From positions 7,192,001 to 7,256,000 of the forward strand of contig CM106586.1 in NCBI GenBank assembly GCA_048013815.1: 64,000 bases of DNA, read 5' to 3'. The notes beneath the pieces were generated by a model. That model did no database searches and was not told where the DNA came from. It saw only the letters and a program-made list of their open reading frames with translations. Source of the stretch: Setoptus koraiensis (lineage: Eukaryota; Arthropoda). The stretch's first letter is position 1. Each line of letters starts with the position of its first letter. This document shows, piece after piece, positions 50,301 through 61,954 of this stretch. The position numbers were made by a program, and so were the translations under genes.

Positions 50301-51745
50301 TAATCCATGCGAACCGTGATCTATTATTTTTACCACTAGCATCTCGACTGGTAAATGAAGAATCTCCAGAAGCGACTAAAATCGTAGCTGTTATTTTGAG
50401 CAAGCTCTTGACCAACCTCGACGAAGGCAATGCGCGCGAACTGTTTGATAATATGGTCATACCTTGGTCAAAAAATGACTCGTTGCCTCTTCGCACAATG
50501 AGTATCAAACTCATGGTTATATTTCTGAGTGCTAAGTTTGAAATTTTTTCAGGCAGTAAAACTTCACGTATCAAGAGCTGTCTGAATGCGGTTAATAGCG
50601 AGTTAGAGAGATCAAAAGATGATGAAAGCAGGAACGATAAAATTCCCAATAAGAGTGAACAGAACGGAGTTAATGACAATCAATCAAGTGAATCCTTGAG
50701 GCTAATCGGTGATAATGATATGCATGTTTACCATGTACTAGTATTGTTCTATAAGTTACTGGACTTGAATCTAGTCGAAAGTGATGACAAACGATTTCAC
50801 TCTACATTATCTAGTATCTGGCAAGCAATCGCCAACTGTTACCTGACACATTGGTATTTACCAGTGGTTATTTTATCTAGCCAGTTGTACAACAAGCTTC
50901 TATCGAAGTATAGCGAAGAAGAGCTGACATCTTCTATTAAATTTAAAACAGATTCCAATTCGAAGGATTACGTCAAAAGGAATGCCAGACAGATTGTGAC
51001 AACACTTTGCAATAAGTACATCAGATTGATAGATCGGCTCAATGAATCAGAAGAGCTACAGGAGAATGTAATACGAAGTCTTATACACCTAGGCAAAGTT
51101 TTACTTAACCTCAACGAATGCGAACAAAATGGGGGCGCGCAGCTCAACCAAATCGACCCCAATCAGTTGGCTAGGGTTCTAGCATGTGAACTCACCGGAG
51201 ATGGACTTGAGTTGCTTGATGTTGGAGGTGATGACGAAGAAAAAGGGTCTCAAAAAAGGAAAAACTTTGCTTGGCTCGCCAAGAAAATGATTATGCAAGC
51301 AAGAAAAGAAGTGGCCCTCAAAAGATCAACTGATTTTCATCGAAGAATAACCGTATTTACATGGCTGGCCGCTATGTCAATGGGATTCTCCAAGGCCAGG
51401 ATGTTGGAATACTCATTTGCCTTTATTATACCACTCGCCAGGGAGCTAACTGATAGAAGTAAACTTTCCAAGGGAGCGGATTCAGAGCGCAAAAAGATCA
51501 TCTCATCGGCTGAGCAGGTTGTCAATATGATCAAACAGATACTGGGGCCGAGCGTATTCAATCAAATCTATACCAAGGTGCAGCTTCATCTCACCAAGAA
51601 GCGTGTGGAGCGCAAGAAGGCTCACGCCATTCTGAAAGTGACTGATCAAGCTAGAGGGGTCAAGCGAAAGAATCAGCAACGAACGGCAAAGAAAGATTCC
51701 AAACAAAGGAAAGCTGTACAGAGGAAGAGGTCGCGAGTGGAATAA
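44351..51745 (+). CDS. UTP20: UTP20, small-subunit processome component (HEAT-repeat scaffold)
   Basis: One uninterrupted exon of 2,464 codons. The protein is almost wholly helical repeat. It starts MIPEQEMSSTI, then shows an acidic spacer (about residues 480-550). The DRIM-family region follows, starting near residue 560 with KLTFGRRM and FLEIMKVMWNFKN and continuing through LVPLLMRILYGKM and FVIRFIAKC. A second acidic spacer lies near residue 935. The conserved C-terminal half includes IPIAFAIVQLLNLLPG and GFQIHVLNFTIHSVL. The end is a Lys/Arg-rich tail (from about residue 2410) fitting nucleolar targeting. Yeast and human proteins are about 2,490 and 2,785 residues, so this is full length. 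UTP20 acts in the nucleolus in U3 processome assembly and 18S rRNA maturation. Lack of introns in so long a gene is notable. The next gene converges, with 212 bp between stop codons. Confidence 0.9.
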   Translation: MIPEQEMSSTIHDYVEKVVLGFKDNDPVTLDNGLAGLVDIVSSNIKFPIAADELETFKRYMLIVRQADGETRISEIFSLLLRRNVEATIQSIATSTLVLMCLPHTRPIHDLNQAWTDSSNYLKRLLDSIDVDQSSGPSTYEINKLKSFSACQAIICLKLLSSAVQDGKDMFDQMIQELDLTKIIENARPWGINSYSSVFGLQLLDFAISLSNQHEGYFKFKESCLLKQLVDNIVKPNISSPISKCRLLALHIMTQLYPKVVTDHTESADLKSLFLLAYESDKIPATYQEFREKLRLLSYLDSYTVDRYKPPGLDEETNELFSLLTFRYLLSITYVNLSPMWRPVIDLMKSYIDNKRYQRAVMKILFDHLQETNSIIYHESNLEDETITIDFLNGSLPPPVANGMNNLVSYVLDRIDPLNHRVLIYQTMCHFPDVVEMMNKDFMDAFFLFADKELMKPPFLEKFRFEDLRKNKVAKESSTSDPDQKLDDETTTTDEIGADELEEADEANEAKELEEVDESGEIDEVESNNDEDEDSDVIDDDSDNQDSEPKQKKLTFGRRMSKKMQTHRTFLEIMKVMWNFKNIRCMNREAEFRDLILQLLSNRDTSIQYAAFRCILAYNHSYIEPYVAKIFRILKDRTFESEIAATSFEDQGEVPSGEERSDQAIQDVHRSELVPLLMRILYGKMIGKAARKSSGRSKSAMRRSKEFVIRFIAKCSDAEIQFFLDLAFEPFLKYTGIDYSELPAFLQENMDISQFIPNGKMQAMLGTLSTVMKLVANMRTSILPFTLKIINITSFMVVQLVTNEEYSSNLTKGTIYRFKVRRRQCYDLVDEFFKQFVNYEFSKSEVNMIFDQLVWPMLPELVDQSHEKPTPLLSLFLTWSNYVRYFPLLVKHHENDPNEYPLKRVIQLYSESKTQRPVLTCIAKIFANLLSQGTEDDYVDDEQCMDVDQDEEKPDEEESMIDIDNKMIPTYDKEDFKFSTEKIDFGTTILISSFPIILERLQQNCRKIVEDKNSSFRMEAHELKVLSFISRFVKDPAQSQISASLLLTSLRSLRSENLQLETTRAIQVLLEQVLTITDEHFVRNLASLIGFQRGLNQREELCRLLQIVGQKRPDLGVVADIIWLFNTRSQQFVESLDIEARLGGFKKLFTYIDSITNTQLTETILDALLLIIYQIVNFLNSAEQQDFTTRDNCLIFFEKLALRMKDTECDSLFQTIVVDTILDQSIKKGLRNTSETIRHLYIGILRSFALWCNKKDATLAEFYLLCDEKNADMDFWINIRHIQLHSRSKALARLYGSDKDKILSFSPKTLSSYVLPIATSFLFSKTYTSLGSLVENSIKVVGLICKTLNWNTYEKVLTFHLENLVTASSKHQKTRINLLTEILKNFNFDLTSCPEACANQEEELREEARIAKKQRKRNQLLDSSIKETQIQLKQKKLNPSSARHVYLSVTQKIIPKLNSCLHEVTRAEFEHDKQMKDELPEKDEIRRIPIAFAIVQLLNLLPGRRILIRNNLPSIFLKLCSFLKSKSEPVRHASRVTITKIMQFLGPDYFPTLLRELRQALHKGFQIHVLNFTIHSVLDKLTLVYGDLDDKACDLVSLSLEEVFGDISDDKEIAQILAKTAEAKKTKGYDTLMIVATVISHEALANVMVPMRELLKTTTDAKKVSKLSTCLKKFFTGLSHNQEFPPDKLLTFIKNNIQESIPSLKVAQTLEVASKPAPAIREDRYLIVEDLPRDRVKAKINERGNYHFVVENSLRLLLSLIQKNQELFTKRENLSSELNQFVSLLSICLRARSPKSVARALKCLYFIIKSQTISSNVCSNIVKRVFILLNKYNGVGMAQGENQEMIMMCFKTLNLMMIKTKEVIITRDHLRALLSYVDQDINDMGRQATAFRTLKALLSKNLNCPELPEVMSKVSRLLIQSEDANVRRMSSQAWQTYLLKYPHGRNLQNLLLTFIRQLEYPYVEGRIAILTLLKSIISNFPVTIIHANRDLLFLPLASRLVNEESPEATKIVAVILSKLLTNLDEGNARELFDNMVIPWSKNDSLPLRTMSIKLMVIFLSAKFEIFSGSKTSRIKSCLNAVNSELERSKDDESRNDKIPNKSEQNGVNDNQSSESLRLIGDNDMHVYHVLVLFYKLLDLNLVESDDKRFHSTLSSIWQAIANCYLTHWYLPVVILSSQLYNKLLSKYSEEELTSSIKFKTDSNSKDYVKRNARQIVTTLCNKYIRLIDRLNESEELQENVIRSLIHLGKVLLNLNECEQNGGAQLNQIDPNQLARVLACELTGDGLELLDVGGDDEEKGSQKRKNFAWLAKKMIMQARKEVALKRSTDFHRRITVFTWLAAMSMGFSKARMLEYSFAFIIPLARELTDRSKLSKGADSERKKIISSAEQVVNMIKQILGPSVFNQIYTKVQLHLTKKRVERKKAHAILKVTDQARGVKRKNQQRTAKKDSKQRKAVQRKRSRVE

Positions 51746-51957
51746 ATGAAATTATCATGCGTTGATCGAAGCCATTGGTGCTGATATTATTTTCTTTTCC
51801 TCCTTTCTCTATCTGGTATATAATCATTCATTAATAATACAATTGGATACAATACAATAATAACTCATTTGTATTATTTTAATATTTGTTGTTGTTATTG
51901 TTGATGTGTTTGTGTGCATGTGTGTGTGCATTTGAGAAAATAATATAATGAAATGTC

Positions 51958-54652
<2,695 letters not shown>

Positions 54653-57600
54653 TCACTGGTGTTGGTGCTGCTGGAGCGCCGGCTCCAAGTGGCCGTGCTG
54701 GTAATGGTCGTGGTGAGACGGCGAGCCGCTGTCGGCGAGCGCCGGCGATTGCATCGGCGACTGGGGCTCGTGCACGTGGTGGTGATGGTACTGGCTCAGC
54801 GCGACAGGTATGGACAACGAGTAAGGAATGAGGTTGCCTGGCTGAGCCTGTTGGTCGGGCCGGTTGTGCAACGAGAATTGTTGCATCGGTTGCTGGGTAT
54901 CACAATTGGCTGCGCCGGCGGCAGCAGCAGCGGACCGGCAAGAAATGTTGGCGCTGTTGAGCATGTCCGCGGTGTCGGTGGCCGTGTTAGTGGTGGTGGT
55001 GTTGCTACTGACTTGGGTGCCGCCACTGAGGCTGCCGCTCATTTGGGACAACGGACGTGCGATATTGTTGGACTGCAGATGCAGAGGCATGCAGCCATTG
55101 TTGTTGCGCAGCTCAAATTGTTGATTGTCTGACAAATCGTCCGAAATGGTGGTGGCCTGTTGATGCTGGTGGTGATACATGTCGATCGGATACAGTTGGC
55201 CGGGCAAGTGCGACCCGTTGAAGCTGGAGCCCAGATTCACAAGCGACGATCTCTTGATGGTGCTGGCCGTTGAATCGCCCGCCACACTTGAGCATTTTGG
55301 CCGAGCAGCGCCCATTACGTAACGATTGTTGGGCACGGCCTGGCGAGCTTGCCAAAGTTGTTGTTGCTGTTGTTGTTGTTGGTGCTGGTGCTGCTGTTCG
55401 TGGTGCGAGGAGCCCATGTGGTGCAAGTGATAATGATACTGATTGGCGAGCAGAGTGTCGTATAGGCCGCTGTCGTTGCTTTGTCTGCAATGCAGGTGAG
55501 CACGACCCCCGACAGTGTTGCTGGAATAGGCCGGCTGTTGCTGCGCCCGGGCCACACAATGGCACCTGTTAATACTTCCGGTGTGGTTGTGGTGCTGCTG
55601 TTGTTTGTCGTTGTTGCTAGTTTTGAGCGCGCTGCCGCCGTTTGTTGTGTTGAGCACGACAAGACCGTACTCGGCCTCGTCGAGATCGTCCAATTCGTCG
55701 ATGTCGTTCATGGACACCGACGGCGACTGCTGCCTCAGCGCCGACTGGCCCCCGCCGGACGCGGCCCCCACCACGACGCTGGACGCCTGAGACGTCAGAC
55801 TGTTGTTGTGGTTGTTGTTGTTGTTGTTGCTGTTGTTGTGGCTGCTGTGGTTGTTGCTGTTGCTGTGGTTGTTGCTGTTGTTGTTGTGGCCGGCCAGCTG
55901 ATGGTGCCGCATGATGCCGGGCTTGGCGGCGGCCGTTATAAGCACTATCTGGCTGTTTGTGTTTGTTGTGGAGTCACTTGTTTGCGTGGTCAGCATGTGC
56001 GTATCACGACTGGCACTTGTATCACTTCCGGTTCCGGTGCTGCTGCACGCGCCCCCATTGGTCATTGTGTCGACCAGGGCGGCTGCTTGCGGGTGCGGGC
56101 CGGCGCCTGCGCCGCCACTCCTCATTAGGCATGATGCGAGGCGGCCGTTGCTCGCAGCCGCTGCTGCATGGTCCGCCCGTAAATTTGCCGGCGACAGCAT
56201 CACCGGGCCGAAATTGGCGTGCTTCTTATCATAGCTGAAAGCGAGCGATCTCTGCTGCTGCTGTTGCGGCTGCCCGCGGCCGCCCGTCGATCCGCTGCGC
56301 AACTTGCGCTTGTACCGACAGCGCACGGTCAAAATCACCAGCACGGACAGTGTGACAAACACCAGCGCAGAGGCGAACAGCAACAGCGTCAGCCACGATT
56401 GGTCCAGATTGGTCAGTTGCGACAACTTCATGCTGGCCAGCGTACTCGACATGGCCACGTTGAATCGGTGCTGGGCCGTCTTGGCCAGGCCATCGGCGCC
56501 GGCCAGCGAGCGCGTGCTCGTCTGGTACGAGGCCGCCACCGACTTGCCCTTGGAATTGGCTGGCGCGCGCGTTTCCGGTTCCGTTTGCGTTCATCCGTTT
56601 GCGTTCGTCCGTTTGCGTTCATCGACAGGTTTTGCGTCGTTTTGCGACGGCGTTGGGGCGACAAGACGACATGTTATTACAATGTTAGTTATGTGGTTAC
56701 ACTCGCGCCCGATTCGGCCTCAATTTTTTTCGAATTCGTCATTATTTGTTGGGCGCCACTGGTGGCCGAAACTAAACTAAATAAATAAAAAATAACAACA
56801 AGCAAGACTCACCTGAGTAGATCATCAGAATGAAGGTGGTGTCCGGCTGGAGATCGTCCACGTGAAAATCGGGATTGTGCTCGGTGACATTGGCAACGAG
56901 CTGCATGGTGTTGTTGTTGTACAACTCCAAATAGTAGGTTTGCTGGTAGCCGTTGTCGCTGCCCGGCTTGCAATGCACACTTATCGAGCTGGAGCTGTGA
57001 TTGTCGAAATGGCACCCTGTGACGGGGTCCGGATAACCCGCCGGCACAATGTCTATGGTGCAAAATTTCTCTTGCTCGCCCAGCGAGTTAGAGGCCAAAC
57101 ACAACAATTGACCGTAGAAGGATTTGTCTCTGGGCGTAAATAAGGCCACACTTGTGGTGAAATTAGTCTCAAATTGTTTTATCTCGCGCAAATTGCCGCC
57201 CGCTTCCGGTGGCGCGTCGTGCGCGCGCTGCGTCGGTCCCAACGAGCCCGTCTGATTGAAGAACCATTTGAATTGTAGGTCGTCGCCGGGTTCCGCCAGC
57301 ACGTGGCACTCAACGCGCGCCATCTGCCTGAGGCCCACCTCATATCTGGAATGTTGCATTTGGGGCGCGCAAATGGGCGCGACTGAACTCAACAGTGTTC
57401 AATTGTGCAATATCGATCGTCAATCAATTAACGGCGATTAATTAGTTGAGAAATGTCGGCGCAATTGATTGACGTTTCAAACGTAGCAAAAGATGCGATA
57501 AATTAATTAATTAGTAATAAATTGATAGGTGGTCGTTGTGATTGGCGTGGGTACTGTGATGGGTATATCGGGATTTCGGGACATTTCACTCACACTTGAC

Positions 57601-60275
57601 GTTGAGAAACAACTTGTTGCTGTAGGAGCGGCCCTCGGTGTTGTAGGCCAGGCACTGGTAGTGGCCCCGGTGGTGGAGCTTTATGTTCTGAATGACCAAC
57701 GATTGGTTGCTTATCACGATGCCCTGGCTTGAGTCGGCCAACAGGGGACTGTCCTCGAACAGCCAGGTAATGTCAGACACGTAGGGATTTGCAACAATGT
57801 TGCAATCAAAGAAGACGTCGCTGCCCAGTTTAATGGAGTCGCCATTTATGTTTGCGCCGAATTGAAGGGACAGCTGAGCGGCGTCTACAGGCAGAGGATA
57901 AACGACAACAACAAATGAACGGATAAATTTTTAAATAAATGAATGAACAATGGATAAACGAAATGGGCAGTCAGCATCTGACGACGAGCATCATGTAAAA
58001 TGTTGCTGCAAAATGTAATGGTGAGAATGGTCATTCAATGGCGACAATTTAATGTTGACTTACAGTGAACGTCCATCACGAATGAGTCACTTATGGGGCC
58101 CAAGTTTGGCATTTGTAGGTTTCGGGCGGCACAGGTGAACTGTTGCCCGTTATCACGAATGGTTGGCACGTAGGTGAGATGACTGGTGACATTGTCGCGC
58201 GATATGGTCTCTATTATGCTAATTGCCTTGTCGTCTAGCGACGAGTGCGACCTATGCGACTGTGTCTCGTCCACTAGCTCCTCTTTGTTTCTGAACCAGC
58301 TTATTTTGGGCGACGGCCTAGACCCGAACACGTGGCACACAATGTCGTAGCGGACATCCGCCCGAAAGAAGCCGCCCTTGGGCAGGGCAGCGATCTTGAC
58401 TTGTGTGGGCCTCACTAACGGTGGGCGACGTTGAATAAAGCGGACAATAAAGTTAAAATTAGCAAGTTAGTTAATTAGTAGTTAGTTAACAGCAAGTTAA
58501 TATAATTAATTAGTCAGTAATCATTGAGCGATATATGCAAATTGGTAGTTAGCGACTCACAGTTGAGATTGAGACTTATGGAAACGTTCAGTGGGGCACT
58601 TAACAGGTTGTTGCTCGATGTGCACATAAACTCGGCCGACTGGTCATTGCGAGACACATTGATGTGTAATATGTTTTGTATTCTGTTGCCTATCACTAGT
58701 GTCTGCTGCGAATGATCAATCAATTTGGTCCATTGTTTCACCATGCCCATCGTGTGAGCATCTCGGCTGCTGGCAACGAGCCGATTGTGGTCGCCGTAAG
58801 TGGTTATATATTGATTATCACTACTGTTGTTGTTGTTGTTGTTGCTGTTGTGGCTTATTAAATTGTCGTGGCCGGCCGCGTATGCCGGCGACAAGTGGCG
58901 CTGGCCCTGACTCTGGTGATTGGCCTGATCGGACAGCGTTTTCCAGCCAGATTTTGTCCATTGTCTATGCTTGGAATTGGTCAGTTGGTGCTGTTGTTGT
59001 TGCTGTTGCTGATGATGGCGATCATTGTTGATGTTGTTGTTGTTGTTGTTGATAGACGACAGGCGCCACCAGTAGACACTTGTTTCCGGCTTGCCCAAGT
59101 CCGATTCACAGGTGAACCTGAGCGAGGATCCCTCGTCGTAGGGTCCGATTTGGCCAGAGACGCTGTGGCCCAGTTGGTCGGTCACCAGTAACTTGGAGGG
59201 GGGCGCTGAATGAAGTTTGGCGTGCATGAAATGGTAAATAAAAGTTAAATAAGAGCAGCGATTCATATGTGAATAACAACAATCAACAGCAAGTATGCAA
59301 CACAAATAACAAAAGAGTATTAACAAAGTAGAAGTGCAATCAAAAGTATCCACGAACGAGCACGAATTCATGAATACTTATCATTGCTGGACTTACTTAT
59401 GAGCTGCAGCTTGACCTTGTAGATTTGCGTGGGCGCCTTCTTGAAGTCCACCCGACACCTATAGAGGCCCTGATCGGCGCCCTCCACGGATCGGATAATC
59501 AGCGAAGGCACTTGTTGGCTGACATCGAAATAGAGACGGTTTTCATCACTGGCCGGCAGGGCGCGCTCATTGGGTTCATCGGGTCCATTGGGTCCGTCGC
59601 GTCCGTCGGGCTCATTGAGTGGCTCCAATGCGGGCTGCTGGTGGCTGAAGGGGCCCAGCGCCAACTCGCTGCCAATCTGGTGCCGGGCCTTGCTCAGAGA
59701 GGGCACCTGACGCGCGTCCAGCGTATAAATGGGCGAGTTTATTGTGTTGCTGAGCTCATTGTTTTTGTACCACAATACAATGGTCACCCCCATCTGGTTT
59801 GTTTGGGTTGTCTGGTGCTGATTGGGCTGGGCCCATTTGCTTATGTTGCATGGAATAGCTATCGATTGACCGGGCAGGGCCTCAATGGTGGCCGCGTCCG
59901 CAATTGACTGGTCGGCGTGACTAGAGTCGCCTGGTGGGGCCAAGTCAAACTGGCCGCCCGCCATAGATAACAATTGCGACGGTTCGGGTAACAGAGGGGG
60001 CGCTGGCTGGACGACGGGCGATTGTGTCATGTTGTGGGTGTCTATTGTGGGTGCATTATCGTGTGAGGTGAGATTCGATGATGAGATCGACGGACGCAAA
60101 ATTGGAATTGCCGGCTGGTTGGCGCTGGCCCACATTTCGGGGGGCGCATTTTCCGCTGTTGGCGCTCGGGTTGCCGGCCGGGTGGCCGCTCTGGTTGCCG
60201 CCGAGGCTGCGAGCTGCTGTGATGTATTGCCGCTGACGTCGTGGGCCGTCGTCGGTGATGGTGGGCCCGTCCGAG
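54653..60275 (-). CDS. side: Sidestep-family immunoglobulin receptor (5' end not found)
   Basis: Six exons, all joined in phase 1: 60275-59397, 59205-58561, 58414-58064, 57884-57594, 57382-56813, 56559-54653 (about 1,547 codons). Exon 1 holds an unstructured lead and the first Ig domain with the sidestep signature VLWYKN, YFDVSQQVPSLIIRSV and GLYRCRVDFKKAPT. Exons 2-4 each carry one Ig domain (GPYDEGSSLRFTC; IVCHVFGSRPSPKISWF; FFDCNIVANPYVSDITW). Exon 5 carries Ig5 plus a fibronectin III domain (VPAGYPDPVTGC to FILMIYS). The last exon has ANSKGKS, a membrane helix (WLTLLLFASALVFVTLSVLV) with an RCRYKRK stop-transfer, and a long Gln/His/Asn-rich cytoplasmic tail. Sidestep proteins are neuronal and muscle surface ligands for beat receptors in axon guidance. 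The first exon begins after an acceptor (TTATCCAG), so a signal-peptide exon lies upstream. Confidence 0.92.
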
Positions 60276-60828
60276 CTGGATAAGACAGTGAGAGGGGGCG
60301 GGGCAAGAGTGAGCGGGTAGGGCGAGCGGGGGGGGATAAAAGAATGATGAGAGAATTGTTGCGCGTTGGTGTCGATCATTATTGTTCATTATTGTGCCGG
60401 CGCCGCGGCACAGCAGTCAGCTAATAATCTTGTGTGAGCGGCTCACAAGTCGTGAGAATTGCGCGGCGCCGAACGTTGTTTCAACGCTGAACAGTTTCAA
60501 AAAAACATTTCAGGGGCCCCTTTGGCGTTTTGTTGGCCGCCTATGCGCGCCCGCTCGTGGCAAAGTGACAACTGGCGCCAAGTGGCGCATGCACGCCAGC
60601 AAAAACCAACGCAGGCCAACGCGAATGATGTAATGAGATCAAATAATGAGATTATCAAATAATGGGCCCCACGCAACAACGCGTGCACGTTTGCGCGCCA
60701 AACAACTGGCAGTTAGCACGTATCTCATGCAAATTATTGCCGACATTTTTTGCCTGAGAGCGGCGTTGTTGTTGCGCGAACCGAGTCTCCAGTTGAGACG
60801 CAACGGGGACCCGCTACGTGCCGGCCCC

Positions 60829-60927
60829 GTTGCGTTCCGTCTGGCGAGTTGCGTCCCGTCTGGCGAGTTGCGTTTTGTCTGGCGAGTTGCGTTTTGTCTG
60901 GCGAGTTGCGTTTTACCTGGCGAGTTG
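60829..60927. repeat. Minisatellite, 19-bp unit
   Basis: About five copies of CTGGCGAGTTGCGTTTTGT, upstream of the sidestep-type gene. Confidence 0.88.
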
Positions 60928-61000
60928 TTTGTTTGCGCCGTCTGATTGCTAGCTCGGCGCTCCGACTGACATCATATTGGCGCTACCTGAACTGCTGCTG

Positions 61001-61480
61001 CTATCTGGCGATAATTACGCGCAAATACACGTCCGCTATTGTCGGCGTTGTCGGCGTTGTCGGCGTTGTCGGCGTTGTCGGCGTTGTCGTCGGTGACTGG
61101 CCGAGCCGAACGAACCGCCAAACAAACCGGCGAGCTGCATGCAAATTGCAGTTTGTTGTTTCTGGGGCCGGCACTAGCCGCCGGCGAGTCACCGCGGCCT
61201 GGTGGCACCGGAAGTGGGCGCAAAGCGGCCAACGGTCCATTACGAGCGCGCTGAGACGTGCGTCGGCGCGCGCGAAATTTGCGACTCGCCGGGCGTCTAG
61301 ACGGTGCCCGTCGAGCCGCCCAGACGGTCGAGCCGCCACTGTGCAGACCGGGGCCCGCGGCAGCCTGAAGACGGGGACCGCGGTAGCTGCGGCTGCGACA
61401 GTTGCCATGATGAGACAAATGACAAAAACGGCAAAAGTTGAGCCAGTTCCAGAGTGGCCCCTCGTTCGGATATATTTCAT
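61001..61480 (-). other. Candidate signal-peptide exon for the sidestep-type gene
   Basis: An ATG at 61480 in good context (TCCAAATGA) opens a frame whose start reads like a secretion signal: a basic lead, then FAVFVICLIMATVAAA and a plausible cleavage site. It lies 1.2 kb upstream of the first sidestep-type exon on the same strand, where a leader exon is needed. However, I could not find a strong phase-1 donor to match the acceptor at 60276. The region is GC-rich and prone to chance frames. Low confidence. Confidence 0.25.
61041..61088. repeat. Tandem repeat (GTCGGCGTT)n
   Basis: Five perfect nonamers followed by one partial copy. Confidence 0.9.
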
Positions 61481-61898
61481 TTGGATGGCGCGTTACGTGC
61501 TCTGAGGCCCGCCGCCCACAACGCCGCTCCCATGTCTGGCTGACGCGCAGCTTGGCTGGCCAGGTAATTGTGCATAAAAAGTTGTGCGCGGCGCCACCGC
61601 CGGCCGCGAGTAACTGGCGACCGGCAGCTGGCGAGTCGCGGACCCGCCGATTGCCGGCAGGCCGCGCGAGCGGATTCTCGCGGGCCAGCCGGCAGACGCC
61701 GCAGCGAATAAAGTGAGAATGGCGGCGCGCATTGTCCAATGATTGCGCCTCTAAGTGCAGGAAGTGGGGCCCGCAATCAGGCCGAGCTCGGGCAGGCGGC
61801 TCGTGCACTGTAATGTGTCCAATCTATGGAGCGCGGCATGCAGTGCGGTACTACGGTCATCGTAGTTCGGGCGCCGGCTCGGCGGGCCCGCTGGCGGT

Positions 61899-61954
61899 CA
61901 GCGAGTCAGCGAGCCAGCGAGCCAGCGAGCCAGCGAGCCAGCAAGCCAGCGAGC
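61899..61954. repeat. Tandem repeat (CAGCGAGC)n
   Basis: About seven octamers with single-base variants. Confidence 0.9.

Noticed and set aside
57529-57732. Short plus-strand frame at the fourth Ig exon of the sidestep-type gene
   Set aside because: Antisense shadow of a well-supported exon.
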